Positions 24,201 to 39,200 of a DNA stretch of 64,000 bases are shown here, one piece after another. Under the pieces are notes generated by a model. The model saw nothing but the letters and a program-made list of their open reading frames with translations. It made no database searches and was not told the DNA's origin. Positions within the stretch are counted from its first letter, which is position 1, and every line of letters begins with the position of its first letter. The stretch is from Actinostola sp. cb2023. Lineage: Eukaryota; Cnidaria; Anthozoa; Actiniaria; Actinostolidae. The position numbers and the translations under genes were made by a program. The stretch is from positions 124,001 to 188,000 of the forward strand of contig JAUJYZ010000343.1 of NCBI GenBank assembly GCA_033675265.1, written 5' to 3'.

Positions 24201-27200
24201 TACAGCATTTTGACAAAATGGCTGCCAGCTTTTGAAATATGAAATAAAAAATTATTTTCTTTAAAATGCTTATTTATTTTTATTTTTTCAAATATTCACC
24301 TGTCAGGAGCCCATTACCTGTGTAATTAGTCACCTCAGGCTCAGTGAATAGCAGTGATAATAACCGAGACGAATCACCGATATTGCTGGCTTTCAATCAG
24401 CTGTTAAAACTCCTTGAATCTCATTATTTGCTTCAAATGACGGGCAAACACTGCCCTCCATGTGCTATCAAGCAGAGAGTATTCTATTGAAAAGGTGCAA
24501 TTCAGCTGATGAAAATTCCTCACAAGACCGGAAATAACGTCTAATGAAATCAAGCAATTGACACCTCGCCTTTGGTGACTAATTGTTAAATAGTACTAAA
24601 TAGTGTTATCTCTATTGTTTTCTATTGTTTCATCAGTGCTATTTAGTACTAATTAGTTAGTACTGTTTCACGGACATAGAGTGCAAACCATATGTCCGTG
24701 AAATAGTACTATTACTAAATAATAATAATTATTAATATATAATTATAAATAGCACTAAATAGTGTTATCTCCATTGTTTTCTATTGTTTCATCAGTGCTA
24801 TTTAGTACTAATTAGTTAGTACTGTTTCACGGACATAGAGTGCAAACCATATGTCCGTGAAATAGTACTATTACTAAATAGTACTAAATAGTGTTATCTC
24901 CATTGTTTTCTATTGTTTCATCAGTGCTATTTAGCACTAATTAGTTAGTACTGTTTCACGGACATAGAGTGCAAACCATATGTCCGTGAAATAGTACTAT
25001 TACTAAATAGTACTAAATAGTGTTATCTAGTCCATTGTTTTCTATTGTTTCATCAGTGCTATTTAGTACTAATTAGTTAGTACTGTTTCACGGACATAGA
25101 GTGCAAACCATATGTCCGTGAAATAGTACTATTACTAAATAGTACTAAATAGTGTTATCTCCATTGTTTTCTATTGTTTCATCAGTGCTATTTAGTACTA
25201 ATTAGGTAGTACTGTTTCAAGGACATATGGTTTGCACTCTACAGACACATTTAGCCCAATTTACAAACCCCTCCTGAAGGAGATATAACATCAGATGCCA
25301 TCCTGACACCCCCTGTTGCATGAAAGGTGGTTATCGCTATATTTATTGGATAACTGCATCAGTTTTATCCATTGGATATAACTTATCCAGTGGATAGCGC
25401 TAACCACCTTTCATGCAACCATGACCAGTACTAGCTCAAATTATAATTTTAAGAGAGTGTTTGGATGTTTTACAAAACACATTATGAATTAGCTGGATAG
25501 AGTCGTTTTCGTATGAGTGGGAAGTAGTTACGGTACGGTTCGTGCCGTGCAGTGACCGTATCACGCCATCAACGTGCATTCTGATTGGTTGAGAAATGAT
25601 TTTGTGCTCTGTGATTGGTTGAATACAATGTGTTCGATTCCGTACCGTGACCGTAACTCCATACCGTAGGTTTCCCACTCATACGAAAACGATTCCGTCC
25701 AGGGGGTTCCACTATGTCACTAATAGAGCCACTGTACCTGAGGTGTTGCCATCTTTTCTACCTCCTTCTCCGCCCGTTGCACTGATGTCTCTAAACTTGC
25801 CTTTTTGTTTTTAAGATCTTAAAGGTAACTTATTGGTTAGGTTATAAAACATGTATAAAAGTGTGCCATACATGAATGAAGTAAAAGGATGGAGCAAAGG
25901 TGCCTTCACTACAGCAAACATTCACGGCAAATACTAAAGTAAGCAACAACCAAATAATAAGGTAGCCATGGCAACCTATTTACATACACTTTATTGACAC
26001 TCCCACATAGGGATTTTCATTTCTCAGTGGAAAACCACTGTTAGTTACATGTACCTCTCTTTTCTATTTAAGTGGTGGCTGGGTCGGAGGGGATATTCAA
26101 CACAAACAAGCTGTCCAATTGCAAAGGCAATAGCATAACCCATGCAGCTAAAACAAGTAACATGTAACAACTACTAGGCGAGCAAACCATGTGATGGAGC
26201 CACCAAGCCTAAAGTACACATACGCAAAGGCATGCTAAACAATTCCAAATGTTGCTCTAGCATCTCCTCTCGTTAACTTTGCTTAATATTCCCTTTTCGC
26301 GTTCACAGATCCCGTTTTAAAACCACTGTACTTATTGACATTAGACGCATTTGTACAGGGTTAGCCTCGAGTCAGTGTAAATTATTCACAAATATCAACA
26401 AGAACACGAAAAAATGTTGACATGAAACAATAGAAACATTTTTGAATTGCACGGACTGTTATCTGAATTGAGTCTAACCCTGTAGTAATTGCGTCTTTTG
26501 ACAAGGACAGCGGTCATCTCTGAACAACGTGAAACTGGAGTATTACCAGTAGTTCTTTTGACCACATTAAAACAAAATTCTTACCAACAATATTTTTCTT
26601 TGTTTTATCGTATGCCTCGGTGCATTCCTTGAACTGTACTTCTAAATCCTTGTAAATTGGCTGCAAACAAATGATTTCAGTAATTACAATAAAGCCATCA
26701 ATCAGAATAAATAAGACTGTTCCTAATAATTATTTCCTCAAGTCCTAACAACACAGTACACTCTGTGCGGTGCCAGTTCCAAGCCCACAACTAACTTTAT
26801 TCCATCAAATAAATTTAACTTACACCACGCAAGCAAGGATACTCACTGTGATGCTTCACAATGTTTATACCCTAATTTACATAACTCACTCCAGGACTTC
26901 TCATCCATGTACGTAGGAAATCAATCCATAGACCGAATGCAATAATTGCGGAATAATTTGCATAAACCGAGTAAAAATATAATATAATTTTTTGAAAGAT
27001 CATACATAGTCTAGTGATACATTAAAAGCCCATCGATTTAAATAAAACCCTCGTAATAGGGTTTTATGGATGCTATTTATTTTATTTGAATTCTAGCAAT
27101 TGCATGGAAACGATGCTAGTCAGTCCAAAACTCAATTTCCCATACAAATCTTTGTGATTTCAATTCGCTATAACTTTTTACATTTTTGTAGAATCGCTCT

Positions 27201-30200
27201 AAAATCTTGTAGGTTTCTTTTTGTTATTATACTCTTTGAAACGATGGCTGTATCATATCACAAACTACACATTAAATGAGATTTACTGATTCCGCCATTA
27301 TTGCATTCGGTCTATTACCAACTCTCTATGATCGTTGTCCATTACAAGAGAAATATATTTAATAAGTGAAGCATGAACTAAAACCACTCATCACTACATT
27401 ACAAAAACACACTCAAAGCCGCAAAATACAACACTAGTAATCACGTCTGGACTCGGTATTTTCCGAGTCTTTTTACGCTTGACGAAACCAGGGAGGTGTG
27501 ACAACTCCCTGACGAAACCTTAATTGGTTATTACCTTATAACCAATAATGTGGTTGAATTATCAACAATCAATTAATATTTAACAACTAACACAGGGAAT
27601 GAGACAGTGGGGAACTGAACCATTGTGTAAGGGGTGCTGATTGAATTAATTATAGATTAGAGGTATATAATTTTTATAATATTAGATTTTAGATTTTTTA
27701 GCACGTGCACATTCTAACGAGTTTTATTGTAAGCTCTTCTGTGTTTTACGTGAATAAATAATATATTATTATTATTATTAATGATGGAAACATAGTTGCA
27801 ATGGTAGTGCATAAGGTGAGTATATGTCATATCTCAATGAGAGACACGCTGCATAAATGCAATATACATGTATGGCACGAAGTCAAGGAGACTGACAGAC
27901 CAATGGCGATGAGTCAGCTCACCTACCGCACATGTATAGCAAAAAATAAATAAAATCAAAGGCAATGATTATTGCTACCAGTATATCTTTTGATAACAAT
28001 TAGCTTTTCTTACTGTTTTATCCTCAATGATCTCTTTCTTCTCTGTTTTCTGTTTTTCCAGTCTATTCAGGCATTCCTGCATTACAGAATCATCAGACCA
28101 TTTCATCATGGCATATCATATTATACATTGGTGAATGAATAATCAATGGCAATGATGGTCTGTGACAAGGAAGTGTATGGACAGTGACAAGGAAGTGTAT
28201 GGACAGTGACAAGGAAGTGCATGGACAGTGACAAGGAAGTGCATGGACAGTGACAAGGAAGTGCATGGACAGTGACAAGGAAGTGCATGGACAGTGACAA
28301 GGAAGTGCATGGACAGTGACAAGGAAGTGCATGGACAGTGACAAGGAAGTGCATGGCCAGTGACAAGGAAGTGCATGGACAGTGACAAGGAAGTGCATGG
28401 ACAGTGGCAAGGAAGTGCAAGGACAGTGACAAGTAAGTGCATGGACAGTGACAAGGAAGTGCATGGAGTGACAAGGAAGTGCATGGACAGTGACAAGGAA
28501 GTGCATGGACAGTGACAAGGAAGTGCATGGACAGTGACAAGGAAGTGCATGGACAGTGACAAGGAAGTGCATGGACAGTGACAAGGAAGTGCATGGACAG
28601 TGACAAGGAAGTGCATGGACAGTGACAAGGAAGTGCATGGACAGTGACAAGGAAGTGCATGGACAGTGACAAGGAAGTGCATGGACAGTGACAAGGAAGT
28701 GCATGGACAGTGACAAGGAAGTGCATGGACAGTGACAAGGAAGTGCATGGACAGTGACAAGGAAGTGCATGGACAGTGACAAGGAAGTGCATGGCCAGTG
28801 ACAAGGAAGTGCATGGCCAGTGACAAGGAAGTGCATGGACAGTGACAAGGAAGTGCATGGACAGTGACAAGGAAGTGCATGGACAGTGACAAGGAAGTGC
28901 ATGGACAGTGACAAGGAAGTGCATGGACAGTGACAAGGAAGTGCATGGACAGTGACAAGGAAGTGCATGGACAGTGACAAGGAAGTGCATGGACAGTGAC
29001 AAGGAAGTGCATGGACAGTGACAAGGAAGTGCATGGACAGTGACAAGGAAGTGCATGGACAGTGACAAGGAAGTGCATGGACAGTGACAAGGAAGTGCAT
29101 GGACAGTGACAAGGAAGTGCATGGACAGTGACAAGGAAGTGCATGGACAGTGACAAGGAAGTGCATGGACACTGACAAGGAAGTGCATGGACAGTGACAA
29201 GGAAGTGCATGGACAGTGACAAGGAAGTGCATGGACAGTGACAAGGAAGTGAAGTGCATGGACAGTGACAAGGAAGTGCATGGACAGTGACAAGGAAGTG
29301 CATGGACAGTGACAAGGAAGTGCATGGACAGTGACAAGGAAGTGCATGGACAGTGACAAGGAAGTGCATGGACAGTGACAAGGAAGTGCATGGTCAGTGA
29401 CAAGGAAGTGCATGGACAGTGACAAGGAAGTGCATGGACAGTGACAAGGAAGTGCATGGGCAGTGACAAGGAAGTGCATGGACAGTGACAAGGAAGTGCA
29501 TGGACAGTGACAAGGAAGTTGAATTACCTGCAAAGTTTTAAGTTCAGCTTTTAATTTCTTTTGCAGGCTTGTATAGTCCTGTTTAGCTTTCTTCAACTGC
29601 TTTTGTTTTTTGATGATATCAATTTCATCTTGTTTGAGATCTTTCTGAAGTTGTGTACCCTGGTAAAAGAAATGCAGGTAATGTAATTGATATTTTAAAT
29701 TACACAGTGATAAAGCACAAACCATACAGATCATGGATTATAAGTCAAAATTATTTTACAGCTAATGTACGTCACACGTGACCAGTAATTCGAACATTTG
29801 AAATCAACATTTCAAATAACGGTTTGAACATTTCAAAGTCCAACGGAATCTTCTACAGACCATTATAAAATAACTATGATATAACGCGCGCTCTGATTGG
29901 CCAAAGGATGCGTATTCCTCATGCTCTATGAGAGCACAGTGCACGCGTGCGCAGATATTGAAACATTTTTGCAACGAACAAAATTGAAAACTTGCTTTAA
30001 AATCATACTTGTATTTTATAAAAGAAATAGAAAACTCGGCAGCTGTGCTCTATAGAGTTATAGAAGCACTTGGGAATTGAAAGAAGACTTCTCAAAAACG
30101 TTCATAAAATTAAAATTAAATTGGATGAAGATTTGTGTCAGCTAAGCCTACATACTCTGCAATCACAACAGCCTGAATAAAGAGATATCTGATACTTTTT

Positions 30201-33200
30201 CTTTTAGATATATTCGTGGAGATTTGATTTTTCTGTCTGAATGTTCGAGACTCGAGTCTAGACTTCAAAACTTCATTTGAGTGTTCCGATTTACTGGTCA
30301 CGCGTGATGTGAATTAGCTGTAATAGTACTTCTATGACATGGTGATCTCATGCCTCCATGTGATAGAATCTCAATCAAGGTAAGTTTCATTTAATTAAAG
30401 GCTGCTTACATGACTGGTAAGTCTTGCATGCTCAAGTTTTCCTTCTGTGACTTTCTTGGACATGGATGCCATATACTTGCCATAATCTGATTTAAACTCA
30501 TTTGATTCCTTGGTAAGATGATCTCGCTTGGTTTGAAGAACTTGTCTGTCAAAATAATATAATTCGTTAGCCCAAACTTGGCACAATCGAAGAACAGTAA
30601 TAATAGCTCCAAGATATACCATTGCTATGGCAACAGATCATTATCATTAGATGTTTTTATTTTCATTAGAATATAACATTTGATCGCAGTTAATTTCAGT
30701 CCATTGTTCCCAGGGTATCCACTCAAAGTGCCTATGAAACGAAAAAACAGACCCTGTTTTCATTTACTACTACAATGGTTTAGTATTTGCTTGTTTACAT
30801 GGCGTTACAGTTGATTTCACATTACTTTTCCCGAATGGTTTGCGAATTTTTTTCCGAAGTTGAGAACTTCGTCTGCGAACTTTGTAAATTCGGGATGAAG
30901 TTTGATTTGAGTTTGTGAAGTTCGAAATGAACTTCGGAACTTCAAATGAAGTGAAGTTCGCCTCGTGTCTCCAAATGTCAGGTGCAGATCTTTCTGGATC
31001 ACCAGGTTCAGAAAAGAACTGGAAGAATCTTCATACCATCTAATATTACAGAGATTGGATATGAACCAATTCAAAAGCAGAACACACCTCAGATTATTCT
31101 TTCAGAAAGAAATCCAACTCACGTTTACCAAAGACGAACTTCCGCTTGGGGTGAAGATGTCATTTTCTATTAGTAAATTCTGCATTTCTACGGCAGATAT
31201 ACTCGGCTGTGCTAGTCGACATAGAGACACACATCATCTGTTCTTGCAGACCATTGACTATTTCCTCCCATTCGAGCCTCTGTTTTCCCTCCTTCTAATG
31301 AAGTTGTCGATTGTACTTGAAACTGTTTGCGGTTGTACGTTAATTACATTTTGTAACACCCAAACTGGGCTTGGTTTTGACCATGAAGCCAACAGTCAAC
31401 TATGTTGTTGTGTACATCTTTCGGAAGAGCTCTATCCTGCTTCACAAATGAATTCATGTTTGAAACTTCAACTTGGTTGCCAACAAACTTCCGAAGTTCA
31501 TTTCAAAACGGTTCGCAAATTCAAATCCAACTTTGCCTAGAATTTACTAACTTCGCCGGCGAACTTCGCCGGCGAACTTCGCAACTTCGGAACAAACTTC
31601 GGAATCCATTTGGGAAAAGTTATGTGAAATCAACTGCAATAAAAAGTGAATTGAGCTTGAGGAACATTTTTTTTATTTAGCGCTCGAAGTTGGGCATTTT
31701 ATAATAATAATAATAATAATATCTTTATTTATATAGCGCTATTTCATAGTATGTCAATAGCGCTTTACAGAGTGATAATATAATAATATATATGATAATA
31801 ATAATATGATATAGAAAATAATATAATATAAACATTTTGGGTTTCAAAGTGCGACTATTCCCGCACGGTCAAACTATAGAAATGTGACGTCAAGAGTTGT
31901 GCACAACAAAGGCATGCAAACCTCTTGACGTCACTGAGCCATTGTCAAGGGCCCAGTCTCTTGTCGCACATTTTGGTTGAAAATGATAATTTTCGAACCG
32001 CAAAAAGAAAATGTATCTTGGAGCTGTACTAATACAATATCTAGGTAGGTCAAACCACATCTAATTTTGATAGTCCATTTAAACAAAAATCATCAGATGA
32101 TATGGTTATATTATGCTGTACCTGTCTTTACGCTCTAGACCCAAATGTGACCTGGACTCCTCAATTTGTTTATTATAAGACTCCACTGCTGCTCTATAAA
32201 ATATTAGTATAGTTATTATCATTAAAGGGGGACTATTACGTAAATCATTCAAAATTTGATTTAGCTGAAACTTCACTGAAATAATGTCAAACACCCATAC
32301 ATTATCACTGGTTAGACTTTTCTTCTCAGACATTCCAATGGGAAGTAATACATTTTGATGAATCTATAGAGGTGTCAGTGACGTCACTTACTCAACTCAA
32401 ACAATCAACACAGCTTCGCACCATACATGTACATTTGTTCATGTTTAATGTCTTGAATTATTTTAATATTTCTACCCCATATCAGGTACAACCCATAGAC
32501 ACCTACACCACCTCATATCAGATACAACCGATAGACACCTACACCACCCCATATCAGATACAACCCATAGACACCTACACCACCCCATATCAGATACAAC
32601 CGATAGACACCTACACCACCCCATATCAGGTACAACCCATAGACACCTACATGTACACTACCCCATATCAGGTACAACCCATGGACACCTACACCACCCC
32701 ATATCAGGTACAACCCATGGACACCTATACCACCCCATATCAGGTACAACCCATGGTCACCTACACCACCCCATATCAGGTACAACCCATAGACACCTAC
32801 ACCACCCCATATCAGGTACAACCCATAAACACCTACACCACCCCATATCAGGTACAACCCATAAACACCTACACCACCCCATATCAGATACAACCCATAC
32901 ACACCTACACCACCCCATATCAGATACAACCCATACACACCTACACCACCCCATATCAGATACAACCCATGCACACCTACACCACCCCATATCAGGTACA
33001 ACCCATGGACACCTACACCACCCCATATCAGGTACAACCCATAGACACCTACACCACCCCATATAAGGTACAACCCATGGACACCTACACCACCCCATAT
33101 CAGATACAACCCATATCAGGTACAACCCATAGACACCTACACCACCACCCCATATCAGATACAACCCATGGACACCTACACCACCCATATCAGGTACAAC

Positions 33201-36200
33201 CCATGGACACCTACACCACCCCATATCAGATACAACCCATATCAGGTACAACCCAGACACCTACACCACCCCATATCAGGTACAACCCATGGACACCTAC
33301 ACCACCCCATATCAGATACAACCCATACACACCTACATCACCCCATATCAGATACAACCCATACACACCTACACCACCCCATATCAGATACAACCCATAC
33401 ACACCTACACTACCCCATATCAGATACAACCCATACACACCTACACTACCCCATATCAGATACAACCCATACACACCTACACCACCCCATATCAGATACA
33501 ACCCATACACACCTACACCACCCCATATCAGATACAACCCATACACACCTACACCACCCCATATCAGATACAACCCATACACACCTACACCACCCCATAT
33601 CAGGTACAACCCATGGACACCTACACCACCCCATATCAGGTACAACCCATGGACACCTACACCACCCCATATCAGGTACAACCCATGGACACCTACACCA
33701 CCCCATATCAGATACAACCCATGGACACCTACACCACCCCATATCAGATACAACCCATGGACACCTACACCACCCCATATCAGATACAACCCATACACAC
33801 CTACACCACCCAATATCAGATACAACCCATACACACCTACACCACCTCATATCAGATACAAGCCATACACACCTACACCACCCCATATCAGATACAACCC
33901 ATGGACACCTACACCACCCCATATCAGGTACAACCCATGGACACCTACACCACCCCATATCAGATACAACCCATGGACACCTACACCACCCCATATCAGA
34001 TACAACCCATGGACACCTACACCACCCCATATCAGATACAACCCATGGACACCTACACCACCCCATACCCCATATCAGATACAACCCATACACACCTACA
34101 TCACCCCATATCAGATACAACCCATGGTCACCTACACCACCCCATATCAGATACAACCCATGGACACCTACACCACCCCATATCAGATACAACCCATGGA
34201 CACCTACACCACCCCATATCAGATACAACCCATACACACCTACACCTCCCCATATCAGGTACAACCCATAGACACCTACACCACCTCATATCAGATACAA
34301 CCCATATCAGATACAACCCATACACACCTACACCACCCCATATCAGATACAACCCATACACACCTACACCACCCCATATCAGATACAACCCATACACACC
34401 TACACCACCTCATATCAGATACAACCCACACACACCTACACCACCCCATATCAGATACAACCCATACAACCCATACACACCTACACCACCCCATATCAGA
34501 TACAACCCATACACACCTACACCACCCCATATCAGGTACAACCCATACACACCTACACCACCCCATATCAGATACAACCCATACAACCCATACACACCTA
34601 CACCACCCCATATCAGATACAACCCATACACACCTACACCACCCCATATCAGGTACAACCCATACACACTACACCCATACACATACACCCTCATACAACC
34701 CATACACATACAACCCCATATCAGATACACACTACACCACCCATACACACCCTACCTACACCACCCCATATCAGATACACCCCAGATACAACCTACACCA
34801 CCCCATATCAGATACAACCCATACACACCTACACCACCCCATATCAGATACAACCCATATCAGATACACCACCCATATCACACCCATACACACTACACCC
34901 CCATATCAGATACAACCCATACAACCCATACACACCTACACCACCCCATATCAGATACAACCCATACACACCTACACCACCCCATATCAGATACAACCCA
35001 TACACACCTACACCACCCCATATCAGATACAACCCATACAACCCATACACACCTACACCACCCCATATCAGATACAACCCATACACACCTACACCACCCC
35101 ATATCAGGTACAACCCATACACACCATACACCACCTCATATCACCACAACCCATATCAGATACAACCCATACACACCTACACCACCCCATATCAGATACA
35201 ACCCATACACACCTACACCACCCCATATCAGATACAACCCATACACACCTACACCACCCAATATCAGGTACAACCCATCGACACCTACACCACCCCATAT
35301 CAGGTACAACCCATACACACCTACACCACCCCATATCAGGTACAACCCATGGACACCTACACCACCCCATATCAGATACAACCCATACACACCTACACCA
35401 CCCATATCAGATACAACCCATACAACCCATACACACCTACACCACCTCATATCAGATACAACCCATATCAGATACAACCCATACACACCTACACCATCCC
35501 ATATCAGATACAACCCATACACACCTACACCACCCCATATCAGATACAACCCATACACACCTACACCACCCCATATCAGATACAACCCATACACACCTAC
35601 ACCACCCCATATCAGATACAACCCATACACACCTACACCACCCCATATCAGATACAACCCATACACACCTACACCACCCCATATCAGATACAACCCATAC
35701 ACACCTACACCACCCCATATCAGGTACAACCCATACACACCTATACCACGTCATATCACATACAACCCATATCAGATACAACCCATACACACCTACACCA
35801 CCCCATATCAGATACAACCCATACACACCTACACCACCCATATCAGATACAACCCATACACACCTACACCACCTCATATCAGATACAACCCATATCAGAT
35901 ACAACCCATACACACCTACACCACCCCATATCAGATACAACCCATACACACCTACACCACCCCATATCAGATACAACCCATACACACCTACACCACCCCA
36001 TATCAGGTACAACCCATGGACACCTACACCACCCCATATCAGGTACAACCCATGGACACCTACATGTACACTACCCCATATCAGATACAACCCATATCAG
36101 GTACAACCCATACACACCTACACCACCCCATATCAGGTACAACCCATACACACCTACACCACCCATATCAGATACAACCCATACACACCTACACCACCTC

Positions 36201-39200
36201 ATATCAGATACAACCCATATCAGATACAACCCATACACACCTACACCACACCATATCAGATACAACCCATACACACCTACACCACCCCATATCAGATACA
36301 ACCCATACACACCTACACTACCCCATATCAGATACAACCCATACACACCTACACCACCCCATATCAGATACAACCCATACACACCTACACCACCCCATAT
36401 CAGATACAACCCATACACACCTACACTATCCCATATCAGATACAACCCATACACACCTACACCACCCCATATCAGATACAACCCATACACACCTACACCA
36501 CCCCATATCAGATACAACCCATACACACCTACACCACCCCATATCAGATACAACCCATACACACCTACACTACCCCATATCAGATACAACCCATACAACC
36601 CATACACACCTACACCACACCCCATATCAGATACAACCCATACACACCTACACTACCCCATATCAGATACAACCCATACACACCTACACTACCCCATATC
36701 AGATACAACCCATACACACCTACACAACCCCATATCAGATACAACCCATACACACCTACACCACCCCATATCAGATACAACCCATACACACCTACACCAC
36801 CCCATATCAGATACAACCCATACACACCTACACTACCCCATATCAGATACAACCCATACACACCTACACCACCCATATCAGATACAACCCATACACACCT
36901 ACACCACCCCATATCAGATACAACCCATACACACCTACACCACCCCATATGAGATACAACCCATACACACCTACACCACCCCATAAGTGAATATAAGTAT
37001 ATAAGTGAATATTTTGTAGTCTTTCAATGCTTACTGGTGGCTCTCCTTCATTTGCTCCACTTCAAAGTCTAGTTCCACATTTTCCCTCTTCATTCTTGCA
37101 CATTCAGCATTTTCTTGAGAAAGATTTTCTTTGGCTCTAAGCAACCTAACAATGAAGAAGTTCAGTTACTAATGCTTTGTGTTATGAACTTTTTTGTCGA
37201 AGTATAGAATAATTATTAGTGATAGTTCAAATATGAGCGGGAGGCCTTTATGGACATGTAAAAGGTAGAGCCGCAGGGGAGCGCTTAGTCTCTTCTGCAG
37301 ATGTTTTTAAACTCGTTCCATTCGCCTGTGGTCATTGTCCCTTCAAAAAACGGACAGCAGCGGAATAACGGCTGCCATTCCAGTGTAAAAGCAACTTAGA
37401 ACTGGTTTTAATTTGGTCCTTACTTTCTCTCATAATCTCGAACTCCTTCAGATTCTTGTTCTCTGGCCTTTGTTGCACTTTCACGTTCTATAACAGAAAA
37501 CATAAATGGTTGTTCTATCTTTCACCCATTTTCCTCTTTCTCTTCCTCCTTCTCATCCTCCTTCTCTTCCTCCTCCTCCTCCTCCTCTTCCTCCCTCTCT
37601 TCCTCCTCCTCTTCCTCCTCCTCCTCCTCCTCTTCCTCCCTCCTCCCTCTCTTCCTCCTCCTCTTCCTCCTTCTCCTCCTCATCCTGCTCCTCTTCCTCC
37701 TTCTCTTCCTCCTCCTCCTCCTCCTCCTCTTACTCCTCCTTCTCCTTCTCCTTCTACTCCTCCTCCTTCTCCTCCTATAACTGGCACCTTGTACATCATA
37801 TACTAGCCATACTGTATCAATTCCATGGCTAACCTTCTATAATTTCCTCTTTCTTAGCAATCATCTCCTGCTCCCCAAATTGCTGACTTTTAAATTTTTC
37901 CAAAACCTTGATTTCAACAAAAGTTGTAGTTAGATTGATTAGGTTTTTAAATATCATGCCTCTATAGGTGTTCATACCTCATCTACTGATTCTGCAAATT
38001 TATCTCTGTCTTCTTCTAGTTTTTCAGAAAGTTCAGTATGTTCTTTTACAACCTTCATTCTGGAAATAAAGATTTGATTATTCATGTGTCTACTTGTGAA
38101 CCTTTAGCAAAGATTTCAGAATTCAATTTTACTAAGTAAAGGTGCGGACACACGATGCAACATTCCCTGCAACATGTATTGTTGCAGTGTGTGTCCACCT
38201 CTGCAACATGTTGGGCGCAATGTTGCAGAAGTAGAATCGAGTCCTTCTTCTGCAACATTGCGGGCAACAAATTACGTCGTATTAGCACTCGCTAGTCAAT
38301 TGCGAGCAATCAGTTTCATGTGTGGACACACGCTGCAACAAAATTGCCAGTAATATTGCACGCAATGTTGCGCCGTGTGTCCACACCTTAAAGGCACATG
38401 GTGCAGCATTGCATGTAATATTGCCAGCAATCGCACAATTCCAGGGTGTGCCCACCTCAGTCAGCAAATTGTTGCAGGCAATGTTGCAAGAGTAGGATGA
38501 TCACAATTGCAGGGGTGGACACATACTGCCATCATAGAGTCGTTTTCGTATGAGTGGGAAAGTTACGGTACGGCACCTTGCAGTATTGAAAGAGTTTGAT
38601 TGGATGAGATGAATCTGCACACTTTTTGATTGGTTCAGAAAGGAAGCCATTTGAGTGTCACGGTACCAATATCATAGTATACATTGACATTGGACTTATG
38701 GTAGTCTGAGGTAACGTTTGCTTACCCTTGTTGAGTTAGTTGTGAATTGTCACGAATCTCTTTTTGTAGTTGCCTGTTAAGCTGGATTTCCTGTGCCTCT
38801 AGTCGTGATCTTGAAGTTTCAAGTTGTCTAATCATCTAAATATTTATATCATAATAAAAATGATAACTTACATGTATATGTATTAGGCTGTGTTCATGCT
38901 TAGATCGATTGTGAGCACTTGCAACTGAACACGGCCTTATTGACAATACTTCCACAAATGAATTTGGTACAGGAATAAAGTTATTCCAATAGTCCATTTC
39001 CGAGTTCCTTTTATCTTTGTTTCAAAACGAGTCTACGTGCGAAACCATTCATATGAAAATTAGTTTTATTTGCATGAAAAAGGAAGAATTATTTCCATAT
39101 GAAAGGTTTCGCACGTAGACGCGTTTCGAAACAGAGATAAAAGGAACTCGGAAATGGTCTATTAGAACAACATCCTTCTATGAGAAACATGTATTAACTA

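Noticed and set aside
28093..29734. 537- and 458-codon minus-strand open frames (HALPCHCPCTSLSLSM repeats)
   Set aside because: Product of the 22-bp array. Only the part 29528-29659 is a genuine exon of the CCDC175-like gene.
30965..31540. 191-codon plus-strand frame
   Set aside because: Lies inside a TIR element, contains no recognisable domain, and the strand is opposite to the host gene; composition follows AACTTCG repeats.
32372..36952. 1,526-codon plus-strand open frame
   Set aside because: It is the 36-bp array read in frame; parallel frames on both strands are equally open, and it lies within an intron between well-supported exons.
37456..37832. Pro- or Ser-rich frames of about 110 codons
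   Set aside because: Pure (TCC)n/(TTC)n microsatellite in a short intron.
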